64,000 nucleotides of DNA from Arthrobacter sp. H-02-3 (GTDB taxonomy: Bacteria; Actinomycetota; Actinomycetes; Actinomycetales; Micrococcaceae): NCBI RefSeq assembly GCF_003097355.1, contig NZ_PYUI01000001.1:124001-188000 (forward strand), in the 5' to 3' direction. Positions 10,098 to 18,569 of this stretch are shown in pieces. Numbering within the stretch: position 1 is the stretch's first letter; every line of letters begins with the position of its first letter. The translations under genes were made by a program, and so were the position numbers. The notes under the pieces are model-generated. The model was not told the DNA's origin, made no database searches, and saw only the letters and a program-made list of their open reading frames with translations.

Positions 10098-10931
10098 CTA
10101 CTGGGCCCGGGTGAACTCCTCGGCGGCCTTAACCTGCTCGTCGGTCGGCCGGATCCCGGTGTAGAGCACGAACTGCTCCAGCGCCTGGATCGTGGCCACC
10201 TCGGCTCCCGTGATCACGGTCTTGCCGGCCGCGCGGGCTGCCTTGATGAGCGGCGTCTCGGCCGGGAGGGCGACGACGTCGAACACCACCTTTGCTGCGT
10301 CGATGGCCTGCTGCGGGAAGGACAGCGCCTCCGCGTCGGGGCCCCCGGCCATGCCCACTGGGGTGACGTTGATGATCATGTCGGCCGTGCCCGTTCCGGA
10401 CCTTGCGGAGCCCAGATCCGGGCTCCAGGCGAACCCGTACAGCTCGGCCAGGCCGCGTCCGGTGTCCTCGTTGCGGGCCACGACGGTCACGTCCTTGAAG
10501 CCGGCATCCCGCAGCGCGGCGACAGTGGCCTTGGCCATGCCACCGGAGCCCAGGACCAGCACCGAGTAGTCCGTCGGGACGGCATTGCGCTGCAGGAGCT
10601 GCTCGATTGCCGTGTAGTCGGTGTTGTAGGCGGTGAGCCGGCCGCCGTCGTTGACGATGGTGTTGACCGAATCGATGGCCTTCGCGGACGGGTCCATGAC
10701 GTCCACCAAGGCGATCACGTCCTCTTTGTAGGGCATGGACACCGCGCAGCCGCGGATGCCGAGTCCTCGCACTCCGGCGATGGCCTGGGCAAGGTCAGTG
10801 GGTGCGAAGGCCTTGTAGATCCAGTTCAGGCCCAGCTGTTCGTACAGATGGTTGTGGAAGCGTGTCCCGTTGTTGCTCGGCCGGGCCGAGAGCGAGACGC
10901 ACAGGGTCATGTCTTTGTTCAGAATGGGCAC
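10098..10931 (-). CDS. Shikimate 5-dehydrogenase family protein (AroE-like)
   Basis: A 277-residue member of the shikimate/quinate dehydrogenase family, NADP-dependent oxidoreductases that reduce 3-dehydroshikimate. Seen are the substrate-site block LSARPSNNGTRFHNHLY, the catalytic-Lys segment AVSMPYKEDVIALVD, NTIVNDGGRLTAYNTDY, and the dinucleotide loop VLGSGGMAKATVAALRDAG. I chose the GTG at 10931 (VPILNKDMTLCVSL) because homologues begin MPIL-KD. A -10-like TTTAAT ends six bases before this GTG, which fits a leaderless message. An ATG at 10910 is the alternative and lacks a ribosome site. This divergent subfamily may not be the housekeeping aroE. Confidence 0.82.
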   Translation of the reverse strand: MPILNKDMTLCVSLSARPSNNGTRFHNHLYEQLGLNWIYKAFAPTDLAQAIAGVRGLGIRGCAVSMPYKEDVIALVDVMDPSAKAIDSVNTIVNDGGRLTAYNTDYTAIEQLLQRNAVPTDYSVLVLGSGGMAKATVAALRDAGFKDVTVVARNEDTGRGLAELYGFAWSPDLGSARSGTGTADMIINVTPVGMAGGPDAEALSFPQQAIDAAKVVFDVVALPAETPLIKAARAAGKTVITGAEVATIQALEQFVLYTGIRPTDEQVKAAEEFTRAQ

Positions 10932-10937
10932 AGCTCC

Positions 10938-10943
10938 ATTAAA
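10938..10943 (-). promoter_or_regulatory. -10 element for leaderless AroE-like gene
   Basis: TTTAAT on the minus strand is followed by six bases and then the GTG at 10931-10929. This places the expected transcription start at the start codon itself. No convincing -35 is visible. Confidence 0.4.
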
Positions 10944-11260
10944 CGCCAGGAGCGGCCCGCTCCCCCGCAGCCCCGCCCGAGCCCGGGCCCGAACCTCAAC
11001 GACGCCCCGCGCCGGAGCCTCCCCTGACCAGCGCCGTTTGTGAACACACTCACGCATCAGCGGTAACTTTGGCACCGTCCGGGCCCACCCCCTGCACTAG
11101 ACTTGGACCACCCGTAGCCCTGCCAGCCGCCCGCCCGGCGCTGTGGCGGGAAATGGCACGCGACACCGCCGGTGCCGCGTGCAGGGGCACGTCCGAGGGT
11201 GTTTGCCAGCGCATTCCCGCCAGGACGACGGCCAGGACAGCAGAACAGTGAAGGGACCAC

Positions 11261-12412
11261 ATGAAGATCGAGTTCGCTTCATCCAGGCAGTCGACTCTTG
11301 GCGTGGAATGGGAGCTGGCCCTCGTCGACGCCGAGACCGGTGAACTGGCCTCCGTGGCGAACCAGGTGCTCCGCGGAGTCGCTGCCCGGCATCCCGAACT
11401 CAACGAGGACGACGAGCACCCGCACATCAAGCAGGAGCTGCTGCTGAATACCGTGGAACTCGTCACCGGAGTCTGCACCACCGTGGCGGAGGCGAAAGCC
11501 GACCTGAACAGTTCGTTGGCCGCGGTCCGCGAGGTCACCGACCCCATGGGCGTGGAGGTCTTCTGCGCCGGAAGTCATCCGTTCAGCCCGCCCCAGCTGC
11601 AGCCCGTGACTGATAAGGAACGCTACGCGAAGCTCATCGACCGGACGCAATGGTGGGGCCGGCAGATGGTCATCTACGGCGTCCACGTCCACGTCGGACT
11701 GGACAGCCGGGACAAGGTCCTTCCGGTGCTGGACGGCCTGGTCAACTACTTCCCGCATTTCCAGGCGCTTTCCGCCTCCAGCCCCTTTTGGGGCGGCGAA
11801 GACACCGGCTACGCCTCGCAACGCGCCCTCATGTTCCAGCAGCTGCCGACCGCGGGGCTGCCGTTCCAGTTCGCCCGCTGGGAGGACTATGAGGCCTACG
11901 TCCAGGACATGTTCACCACCGGAGTGATCGACACCCTGTCCGAGATCCGCTGGGACATCCGTCCCGTCCCGCATTTCGGCACGATCGAGATGCGCATTTG
12001 CGATGGCCTGGCCACCCTTGAGGAAGTCGGGGCCATCGCCGCCTTAACCCAGTGCCTGGTCGACGAATTCTCCACGACACTGGACAACGGCGGCACCATT
12101 CCCACGATGCCGCCGTGGCATGTCCAGGAAAACAAATGGCGCGCGGCCCGATACGGCCTGGACGCGATCATCATCCTCGACGCTGAGGGCAACGAGCAGC
12201 TCGTCACAGAGCACCTCCGCGAGACGCTCAAGCGGCTCGAACCCGTCGCGGCGAAACTGGGCTGCAGCGCCGAACTGGCCGACGTCGAGAAGATCATCCA
12301 GCGCGGCGCCGGCTACCAGCGCCAGCGCCGGGTGGCTGCCGAGCACGGCGGGGACCTGCGCGCCGTCGTGCTGGACCTCGTCAAGCAGATGCGGCAGGGT
12401 CCGGAAGCCTAG
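11261..12412 (+). CDS. Carboxylate-amine ligase, glutamate-cysteine ligase 2 family (YbdK/EgtA-like)
   Basis: A 383-residue member of the GCS2 family, which joins glutamate to cysteine or a related amine using ATP. Family features include the early GVEWELALVDAETGEL segment, NTVELVTGVCTTVAEA, GVHVHVGLDSRDK, ARWEDYEAYV, and the late WDIRPVPHFGTIEMRICDG. The ATG follows a GAAGGGA site. Such enzymes in mycothiol-making actinobacteria often have unclear roles or supply gamma-glutamylcysteine for ergothioneine. No ergothioneine genes adjoin it, so the exact product is left open. Confidence 0.88.
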   Translation: MKIEFASSRQSTLGVEWELALVDAETGELASVANQVLRGVAARHPELNEDDEHPHIKQELLLNTVELVTGVCTTVAEAKADLNSSLAAVREVTDPMGVEVFCAGSHPFSPPQLQPVTDKERYAKLIDRTQWWGRQMVIYGVHVHVGLDSRDKVLPVLDGLVNYFPHFQALSASSPFWGGEDTGYASQRALMFQQLPTAGLPFQFARWEDYEAYVQDMFTTGVIDTLSEIRWDIRPVPHFGTIEMRICDGLATLEEVGAIAALTQCLVDEFSTTLDNGGTIPTMPPWHVQENKWRAARYGLDAIIILDAEGNEQLVTEHLRETLKRLEPVAAKLGCSAELADVEKIIQRGAGYQRQRRVAAEHGGDLRAVVLDLVKQMRQGPEA

Positions 12413-12509
12413 CTCCGGCGCGGGGCGTGGCGTCCACGGGAGCGGACAATCGCAGGCGACGCCGGCGCTAACGGCGCCCCAGCCGCACCAACGTCAGTCG
12501 GACGCCGCC

Positions 12510-13628
12510 TCAGGCGGAGACAGTGGTGACCGGCATCGAGGAGTCAGGGGCAAAACCGATCCCACTCGGCTCCACTCCGGCCATCACCAGCTGCGCCCCG
12601 AGGGCTGCGACCATGGCGCCGTTGTCCGTGCACAGCGAGAGCGGCGGCACCGTCAGCCGGATCCCGGCGGCGCTGCAGCGCTGTTCGGTGAGCTGGCGCA
12701 GCCGCGAGTTCGCTGCAACGCCTCCGCCGAGGAGGACCTCCGTGATGCCGTTTTCGCGGCAGGCGAGCACGGCCTTGGACGTGATCACATCCACCACGGC
12801 TTCCTGGAAGGCCGCGGCGATGTCCGCGACGGGAACTGTCTCGCCGCGGGCCTCGAACTGCTCCACGCAGCGGGCGACGGCGGTCTTGAGTCCGCTGAAG
12901 GACCAGTCGTACCGGTGCGGGCCGGGTTCCTCGGCGGTGCCCATGTACTTCGGCTGGGTGAGGCCGCGCGGGAACCGGATGGCTTTGGCGTTGCCGGTGC
13001 GCGCGAGCTTGTCGATGGCCGGGCCGCCGGGATAGCCCAGGCCCAGGAGCCGCGCCACTTTGTCATAGGCTTCGCCGGCAGCGTCATCGATCGTGGAGCC
13101 CAGCAGCTCGACGTCGTCGGTGATGCTCCGGATCCGCAGGATCTCGGTGTGGCCGCCGGAGACCAGGAGCGCGCCCATGTTGTCCGGGAGGGTTTCCGGC
13201 GGCGACCCGGCGGGCGGCGTCGACACCGACGTCGCAGTGCCGGTGCCCTGCTGGAGGAGCCCGACACCGACGTGCGCCACCAGGTGGTTGATGGCGTAGA
13301 GGGGTTTTCCGGTGGCGACGGCGAGCGCCTTGCCCGCGCAGACGCCCACCATGAGCGCTCCGGCCAGGCCGGGTCCGGAGGTGACGGCAATGGCGTCAAT
13401 GTCCGCCAGCTGAACGTTCGCCTCCGCAAGCGCCTCCTGGAGGGTGGGGACGAAGGCGTCGAGGTGGGCGCGGGAGGCGATCTCGGGAATCACGCCGCCG
13501 AAGCGGACGTGTTCCTCCATGGAGGAGGACACGGTGTTAGTCAGCAATTCGGTCCCGCGGACAATGCCGACGCCGGTTTCGTCGCAGGAAGACTCGATGC
13601 CGAGCACGAGCGGCTGGGTGCGGTTCAT
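12510..13628 (-). CDS. tsaD: tRNA N6-adenosine threonylcarbamoyltransferase TsaD
   Basis: A 372-residue ASKHA-fold protein that, with TsaB and TsaE, transfers threonylcarbamoyl from TC-AMP to A37 of ANN-decoding tRNAs. Motifs seen are [15 protein letters not shown], the [15 protein letters not shown] block, the metal-binding [36 protein letters not shown], and [13 protein letters not shown] 15-20 residue Thr/Pro-rich insert ([20 protein letters not shown]) follows the HLVAH region. It is the last gene of the alr-tsaE-tsaB-rimI-tsaD operon and its ATG overlaps the rimI stop by 4 bases. Confidence 0.96.
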   Translation of the reverse strand: MNRTQPLVLGIESSCDETGVGIVRGTELLTNTVSSSMEEHVRFGGVIPEIASRAHLDAFVPTLQEALAEANVQLADIDAIAVTSGPGLAGALMVGVCAGKALAVATGKPLYAINHLVAHVGVGLLQQGTGTATSVSTPPAGSPPETLPDNMGALLVSGGHTEILRIRSITDDVELLGSTIDDAAGEAYDKVARLLGLGYPGGPAIDKLARTGNAKAIRFPRGLTQPKYMGTAEEPGPHRYDWSFSGLKTAVARCVEQFEARGETVPVADIAAAFQEAVVDVITSKAVLACRENGITEVLLGGGVAANSRLRQLTEQRCSAAGIRLTVPPLSLCTDNGAMVAALGAQLVMAGVEPSGIGFAPDSSMPVTTVSA

Positions 13629-14149
13629 GGTCGGCCTGCTTCCTTGGGCTGGGGGCTGAGTGGTTCGCGGGGCAGCTGGAGCCGCATGATCAGGGCGTCG
13701 ACGCCGTCGCGGTAGTAGCGGGGACGGATGTGGATCTGTTCGAAGCCGAAGCGCCGGTAGAGCTGCTGGGCCCGGGGATTGTCCGCCCGGACCTCCAGCA
13801 GCACATCCTGGGCGCCGCGGACCCGGCTTTCCGCGATCAGCTCGGTAAGCAGGGCCGAGCCGATGCCCTTGCCCTCCTGTTCAGGCACGACGGCAATCGT
13901 CTGGACGTCCGAGATCGGTTCAATGCACATCAGCCCGGCATATCCCACGATCCGGCCGTGGAACTCCGCGACGAGGTAGCGGCGGGTATCCGTCTGCGCG
14001 AGCTCGTCGCGGAACATCTGCAGCGGCCACGCGTCCACCGGGAACAGCCGGCATTCGAGCTCGTGGACGGCGGGGATGTCCGCGGCGTCCATCTCCCGCA
14101 GCCTGACGCCGCCGGGCAGAGTGCGCGGTGTGGTGTGGTCAGCGTTCAC
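13625..14149 (-). CDS. rimI: Ribosomal protein S18-alanine N-acetyltransferase RimI
   Basis: A 174-residue GNAT-fold enzyme that acetylates the N-terminal Ala of ribosomal protein S18. The acetyl-CoA block is [21 protein letters not shown], and [23 protein letters not shown] is the typical end of RimI with a catalytic-type Tyr. It overlaps tsaB upstream (4 bases) and tsaD downstream (4 bases), the usual actinobacterial tsaB-rimI-tsaD order, so translation is probably coupled. Confidence 0.93.
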   Translation of the reverse strand: MNADHTTPRTLPGGVRLREMDAADIPAVHELECRLFPVDAWPLQMFRDELAQTDTRRYLVAEFHGRIVGYAGLMCIEPISDVQTIAVVPEQEGKGIGSALLTELIAESRVRGAQDVLLEVRADNPRAQQLYRRFGFEQIHIRPRYYRDGVDALIMRLQLPREPLSPQPKEAGRP

Positions 14150-14817
14150 AGGGCACGCTTCCGGGGTCCGGGCACCTGGGCATCGGACTCGCGGAGGTAC
14201 AAGGGGGTGGAGTCCAGGAGATGCTCCCCCGCCGCGAGCCGCGCGAGCGCGAACTGGCCCAGCGAGAGGGCCTCGGGCTGCCGTGTGCTGAATTCGGCGA
14301 CAGCCTTGACGACGTCGGAGTAAATTCCCGCTCCGGCGCCGTAGACGGGCAGATCCGGAAGATCCGCGGCGAATCCGACGTGCGGGCCGTCGGCAAGGTG
14401 TGGCAACTGGGCGTCAGAGAGCGTGTACCGGGCCCAGTACACTTCCTTGCGGCGCGCATCGGTGGCCACGATGAACTCCGCGGCCGAGTCGGTGGATTCG
14501 GCGACTTCCAAGGCGATCGCGTCCAGGCTCATGACGCCGTACAGCGGCTTGTCCCAGACAAAGGCGAGGGTGCGGGCGGTGACGATCCCGGAGCGCAGTC
14601 CCGTGAACGGTCCGGGACCCACGCCGGTGACGATTGCGTCGACGTCGTGGCCGCTGACGCCGGCCTCGGCCAGGAGGGCGTCGATTCCCGGGGCCAGGAC
14701 TTCCGCGTGCGTGCGCGTATCTTCGGTGGCGAAGCTGGCCAGCACGGACTCCGGCGCGTCATCGGAGACCAGCGCGGCGCTCGCGACGGCCGAGGTGTCG
14801 ATGGCGAGAATCAGCAT
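14146..14817 (-). CDS. tsaB: tRNA threonylcarbamoyladenosine biosynthesis protein TsaB
   Basis: A 223-residue ASKHA-like partner of TsaD needed for t6A formation. It begins MLILAIDTSAVASAALVS and carries HAEVLAPGIDALLAEAG and the family signature GVGPGPFTGLRSGIVTARTLA. The ATG at 14817 overlaps the tsaE stop as TGATG. The open frame extends far upstream but there overlaps tsaE, so this start is preferred. Confidence 0.94.
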   Translation of the reverse strand: MLILAIDTSAVASAALVSDDAPESVLASFATEDTRTHAEVLAPGIDALLAEAGVSGHDVDAIVTGVGPGPFTGLRSGIVTARTLAFVWDKPLYGVMSLDAIALEVAESTDSAAEFIVATDARRKEVYWARYTLSDAQLPHLADGPHVGFAADLPDLPVYGAGAGIYSDVVKAVAEFSTRQPEALSLGQFALARLAAGEHLLDSTPLYLRESDAQVPGPRKRAL

Positions 14818-15512
14818 CAGGAGTTCCGTTCCGGGGTCTGGGGCAGTGGGTCGGCGGGCGTCGCTTCGAAGCCCGGCAGCGCCGGGGGTTCTGCCCAGCG
14901 CGGGCCGAAGCCGCGGATCACGACGGTCCGGGGCTCGTCGTCGTCGTCCGTGTCGAAATCCAGCACGCCGGGTTCGACAGCGGGGTCGGCGGCGGTGCGG
15001 TCGGCGCCGGCTTCGGAGGGCACACCGGCGGCTGGGGCGCCTTGGGCTGGGGCGCTCGGGGCTGGGGCGCCTGGGGCGCCCGGTGCTCCTCCCCGGGTGC
15101 GGTGGAGTTCCACCTCTAGGCGGCTGTCGCTCAGGTGTTCGACCCGGTCGCGGCCCCACTCGACCACGGTCACGGCGCTGTCCATGGTGTTTTCAAGGTC
15201 GATGTCATCGATTTCGGCGGCTGATTCCAGCCGGTAGGCGTCCACGTGCACCAGGTCCGGACCGCCCGGCCGGGGTCCCTCGGGCAGGTTGGGGTGGATG
15301 CGCACCAGGACGAATGTCGGGGAAATGATGCCGGGCCGGACGCCCAGGCCCTCGCCCAGCCCCTGCGTGAAGGTGGTCTTCCCGGCGCCCAGTTCGCCGG
15401 TGAGGATGAGCAGGTCGCCGGTCTCCAGGTCGGCGCCGAGGGCCGCGGCGAGCGCGTGCGTCTCCGCTGCCGTCCGGACCTCAACGCTCCGTTCCCATGC
15501 GGGCCCGCTCAC
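14817..15512 (-). CDS. tsaE: tRNA threonylcarbamoyladenosine biosynthesis ATPase TsaE, C-terminally extended
   Basis: A 231-residue protein. The N-terminal ~145 residues are a normal TsaE: Walker A GELGAGKTTFTQGLGEGLG, SPTFVLVRIH, and VHVDAYRLE with the downstream VVEWGRDRVEHL block. It hydrolyses ATP to drive TsaB-TsaD. The final ~85 residues are an unusual Ala/Pro/Gly-rich tail (GGAPGAPGAPAPSAPAQG), an acidic DFDTDDDDEPRTVV stretch and a Pro-rich end. The tail is probably disordered. It overlaps alr by 4 bases. Confidence 0.93.
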   Translation of the reverse strand: MSGPAWERSVEVRTAAETHALAAALGADLETGDLLILTGELGAGKTTFTQGLGEGLGVRPGIISPTFVLVRIHPNLPEGPRPGGPDLVHVDAYRLESAAEIDDIDLENTMDSAVTVVEWGRDRVEHLSDSRLEVELHRTRGGAPGAPGAPAPSAPAQGAPAAGVPSEAGADRTAADPAVEPGVLDFDTDDDDEPRTVVIRGFGPRWAEPPALPGFEATPADPLPQTPERNS

Positions 15513-16729
15513 GGCCGCTCTTCGCCGGTCGAGGGCTCTTCGTTGATGTAGCGGCGCGGCACCCGCGGGCTGATCCGGGTGACGATCTCGTAGTTGTTGG
15601 TGCCGGCGGCCCGGGCCCAGTCGTCGGCCGTGGGTCCGCCGTCGGCGCCGTCGCCGAACAGCACCGCCTCGGCGCCGAGGATGCTCGGCCCTCCGGCTGT
15701 GACGTTGCGGGGTCCGAGGTCGATCACCATCTGGTCCATCGCGATGCGTCCCACCACGGGGTAGTTGACGCCTTCGACGCGGACCGGGCCTCCGGTCGCG
15801 ATGCGCGGGACGCCGTCCGCGTAGCCCAGCGGGATGAGCCCGAGGGTGCTGACGCCGTCCGTGCGGTAGTTCAGTCCGTAGGAAACGCCCTGCCCGGCGG
15901 GCACGTCCTTGCAGTGCGACACCACCGTGCGGACCGTCATGGCCGGCCGCAGCCCGAGCTCGGCCGGGCTTTGTCCTTCGAAGGGCGACAGCCCGTACAG
16001 GCCCAGCCCCACGCGGACCAAGTCAAAGTGCGTGTCCGGCCGGGACAGGGTGGCGGGGGTGTTGGCCAGGTGGCGGACCTCCGGGTCCACGCCGGCGTCC
16101 TGGGCGACGGCGAGGATCTGGCGGAACGCGGCGAGTTGTTCGTCGGTTTCGGGCCGTTCGGGTTCGTCGGCGACGGCGAGGTGGGAGAAGATGCCCACGA
16201 CCCGCAGCAGGCCCTGGTCCTGGTACTCCATGGCTTCACCCACCAGGCTGTCCCAGGCGTCGAGGGTCGCGCCGTTGCGGCCGAGCCCGGTGTCGACCTT
16301 CAGGTGGATGCGGGCCGGCCTTTCCTGCTCCCGGGCGGCGGCCACGATCCGGTCGAGTTCCCAGCCCGAGCAGCCGATGTCGATGCCGGCGGCCACGGCG
16401 GCGGCGAAGTTGCTGTCCGGTGTGTGCAGCCAGGCCAGCAGCGGCGCCTCGATGCCGGCGGCGCGGAGGGCCAGGGCCTCGGAGATGTGGGCGGTGCCCA
16501 GCCAGCTGGCTCCTGCACCGAGAGCCGCCCGGGCCACCTGGACCGCGCCGTGCCCGTAGGCGTCGGCTTTGACCACGGCCATGATCTTCGCCGGTGAGGC
16601 CACCGCCGCGAGGTGGCGGACGTTGTGCCGGATGGCGTCGAGGTCGATTACTGCGGAGCGTTCCTCCGCGCGGGCCGGCACTGCCGCCGATTCGGGCAGG
16701 AGATCGCCTGTTGCTGCTTGGTAAGTCAC
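15509..16729 (-). CDS. alr: Alanine racemase
   Basis: A 406-residue PLP enzyme that converts L-alanine to D-alanine for peptidoglycan. Seen are the PLP-lysine block IMAVVKADAYGHGAVQVAR, the catalytic-Tyr region GVSYGLNYRT, VGRIAMDQMVIDLG, and CSGWELDRIV. It heads the operon with tsaE-tsaB-rimI-tsaD. The start is GTG at 16729 with no ribosome site, but a good -10 (TAGAAT) ends six bases upstream, which suggests a leaderless transcript. About 25 extra residues precede the usual start of the fold. Confidence 0.95.
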   Translation of the reverse strand: MTYQAATGDLLPESAAVPARAEERSAVIDLDAIRHNVRHLAAVASPAKIMAVVKADAYGHGAVQVARAALGAGASWLGTAHISEALALRAAGIEAPLLAWLHTPDSNFAAAVAAGIDIGCSGWELDRIVAAAREQERPARIHLKVDTGLGRNGATLDAWDSLVGEAMEYQDQGLLRVVGIFSHLAVADEPERPETDEQLAAFRQILAVAQDAGVDPEVRHLANTPATLSRPDTHFDLVRVGLGLYGLSPFEGQSPAELGLRPAMTVRTVVSHCKDVPAGQGVSYGLNYRTDGVSTLGLIPLGYADGVPRIATGGPVRVEGVNYPVVGRIAMDQMVIDLGPRNVTAGGPSILGAEAVLFGDGADGGPTADDWARAAGTNNYEIVTRISPRVPRRYINEEPSTGEERP

Positions 16730-16735
16730 TTAACG

Positions 16736-16741
16736 ATTCTA
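16736..16741 (-). promoter_or_regulatory. -10 element of the alr operon (predicted leaderless)
   Basis: TAGAAT on the minus strand is separated from the alr GTG by exactly six bases. This puts the +1 on the start codon. The -35 position is GC-rich and weak (TTATCC-like). Confidence 0.55.
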
Positions 16742-16788
16742 GGGGCGCCGCCGCGGGCCGGATAATCCGCGGGGCCACGCCCACCGCT

Positions 16789-17231
16789 GGACATGTCCTC
16801 CCGTCCCACGGGACATGCCCATTCTTCGCGCCCAGGACCGGGCACAACGGGTATATGTCCACGCTCTGGCCTCAGAGAAGGACATGTCCGGTGGCCAACG
16901 AGAACCTACCGGACACTGCCCGTGGGACATGCCCGTTCCTCGCACCCACGACCGGGCACAACGGGTATATGTCCATGCCACGGCCTCAGAGGAGGACATG
17001 TCCGGTGGCCAACGAGAACCTACCGGACACTGCCCACGGGACATGCCCATTCTTCGCACCCAGGACCGGGCACACCGGGTCTAGGTCCACGCTCTGGCCT
17101 CAGCGAGGGACATGTCCGGTAGCCAAGGCGAACCTGCCGGACACTGCCCGTGGGACATGCCCGTTCTTCGCACCCAGGACCGGGCACAACGGGTATATGT
17201 CCATGCCTCGGCCTCAGAGAAGGACATGTCC
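16789..17231. repeat. 114-bp tandem repeat array built on GGACATGTCC palindromes
   Basis: The perfect palindrome GGACATGTCC occurs at 16789, 16880, 16994, 17108 and 17222, the last four exactly 114 bases apart. The related GGGACATGCCC occurs at 16810, 16924, 17038 and 17152, also 114 apart. Each unit also carries CGGGCACAACGGGTATATGT, GGCCTCAGAGAAG-like and CCTACCGGACACTGCCC segments. Units differ by scattered substitutions. The array fills the space between alr and the pfkB stop codon. It stays open in several frames only because of its regular length. No promoter or gene is convincing inside it. Confidence 0.92.
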
Positions 17232-17270
17232 GGTGCCAGCAACCGCCCGCCCCGGCACCTCCCGCAGCAC

Positions 17271-18362
17271 CTACGCGTCGGACAGGTGCGCGATGGTCGC
17301 CGTCGCCCGCCGCTGCGCCTCGGGCGGAACATCCCGCACGATCTCTTCCAGGAAGCGGTAGCGGCGCAGCCATTGACTGGCCTGCCGTTCCTTCCGGGCG
17401 TTGGCCCGCTGCCACCAGTCGGCAATGTCCCCCCAGCCGGGTGCCGCCAGCGAGCCGCCAACCTCCTGAACGGCCAGAGCCGCACAGAGATTCGCAAACC
17501 GCAGCCGGTCCCCGAGCGGCCAGCCGGCCAGGCAGCCGACGATGAAGGCGGCCCCGAAACAATCCCCCGCGCCTGTGGGATCGTAGGCGGACACCGGCAG
17601 CGACGGCACCCACTCCTCTTCGCCCGTCTCGGAGTCCACGGCCATGGCTCCCTGGGGTCCAAGGGTCACGACGGCGACCGGCACCCGGTCGGCCAGCGCG
17701 TAGAGGGCCGCCCACGGGTTGTCGTGGCCAGTGAAAGCCATCGCCTCGTGCTGGTTCGGCATGAAAGCGTGGAAGTACTGCAGGTTGTCCAGCCGGGTGG
17801 AGGACCAGACACCGGACGGATCCCAGCCGACGTCGCCGAACAGCCGGACGCCGTTCTTATGCGCATCGACGGCCCAGGGCTCGAGTTCCTCCCCCAGCTC
17901 CGCCACGGCCGCGAGCGCCGGCGGCGGACAGCCGATCAGCTCGGTGGCGGAGACGGGCGCCGGGTGGCCGTGCGTCACCATCGACCTGTCCTTCTCCACG
18001 CTCAGGGATACCGTGACGGGCGAATGCCAGCCCGGCACCCGCCGGGACAGGGACAGGTCCACATGTTCCTGCCCGGCCAGGATCTTCCAGTTATAGTCGC
18101 CGTAGCCGTCGTCGCCGAACGCGGCGGCCAGCCCGGTCCGCAATCCCAGCCGGGCCGCGGCGATCGCCTGATTCGCGACACCGCCGGGGCAGCTGCCCAT
18201 CCCGTCGCTCCAGATTTCCGTTCCCGGCTGGGGTGCGTGCGGCAGCCCGGTGAAGATGATGTCCTGGAATACGGTGCCGGTCAGGAGCAGGTCGAACCCG
18301 TCCGCGGCCGAGCTGCGGACGGCAGACAGCGGGTCAAAGCGCCGCGTCGAGTTCGCGTCCAT
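17271..18362 (-). CDS. PfkB-family carbohydrate kinase
   Basis: A 363-residue ribokinase-like sugar kinase. The N-terminal glycine block is GTEIWSDGMGSCPGGVANQA with IAAARLGLRTGLAAAFGDD. The C-terminal PfkB signature is SAYDPTGAGDCFGAAFIVGC, whose Asp is the catalytic base. About 60 residues after that signature end in a helical tail. I start at MDANSTRRFD. The open frame continues upstream but runs antisense through the GH4 gene. It is divergent from that GH4 glycosidase, so the two may act on the same sugar. The substrate is unknown. Confidence 0.86.
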   Translation of the reverse strand: MDANSTRRFDPLSAVRSSAADGFDLLLTGTVFQDIIFTGLPHAPQPGTEIWSDGMGSCPGGVANQAIAAARLGLRTGLAAAFGDDGYGDYNWKILAGQEHVDLSLSRRVPGWHSPVTVSLSVEKDRSMVTHGHPAPVSATELIGCPPPALAAVAELGEELEPWAVDAHKNGVRLFGDVGWDPSGVWSSTRLDNLQYFHAFMPNQHEAMAFTGHDNPWAALYALADRVPVAVVTLGPQGAMAVDSETGEEEWVPSLPVSAYDPTGAGDCFGAAFIVGCLAGWPLGDRLRFANLCAALAVQEVGGSLAAPGWGDIADWWQRANARKERQASQWLRRYRFLEEIVRDVPPEAQRRATATIAHLSDA

Positions 18363-18401
18363 ATACGGCACACTACGCCGTACCGCAGCCGAGCGAAACC
18401 G

Positions 18402-18466
18402 CCGCCAGCAGCGGCCCGACGGCGACATGTCCGGACCGCCAGCAGCGGCCCGACGGCGCCATGTCC
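18402..18466. repeat. 31-base direct repeat with CATGTCC cores upstream of the PfkB gene
   Basis: Two 31-base copies (18402-18432 and 18436-18466) differ at one base and are spaced 34 apart. Each reads CCGCCAGCAGCGGCCCGACG then GCGNCATGTCC. The CATGTCC core links them to the repeat families at 8002-8246 and 16789-17231. They lie in the 207-base intergenic region between the divergent PfkB and GH4 genes. Confidence 0.7.
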
Positions 18467-18569
18467 AGCACCTCAGTGGCGCCCCCGGCCCGCGCCACAC
18501 CCGCCGGCACTGGCCCACACCGGCCGCGCCGGGACGTGCGAAGAATAGCGCGGAGAATAGACTGTCCGC

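Noticed and set aside
12120..13715. 531-residue plus-strand frame across the gshA-like gene end and tsaD
   Set aside because: It overlaps two certain genes on either strand and shows no family similarity.
16789..17231. CRISPR array
   Set aside because: The unit is 114 bp and similar over its whole length, with no short repeat alternating with unique spacers, and no cas genes are present.
16594..17361. Long reading frames through the 114-bp repeat array, both strands
   Set aside because: They stay open because the repeat unit (114 = 3 x 38) preserves frame. The products are repetitive, resemble no family, and overlap alr or pfkB.
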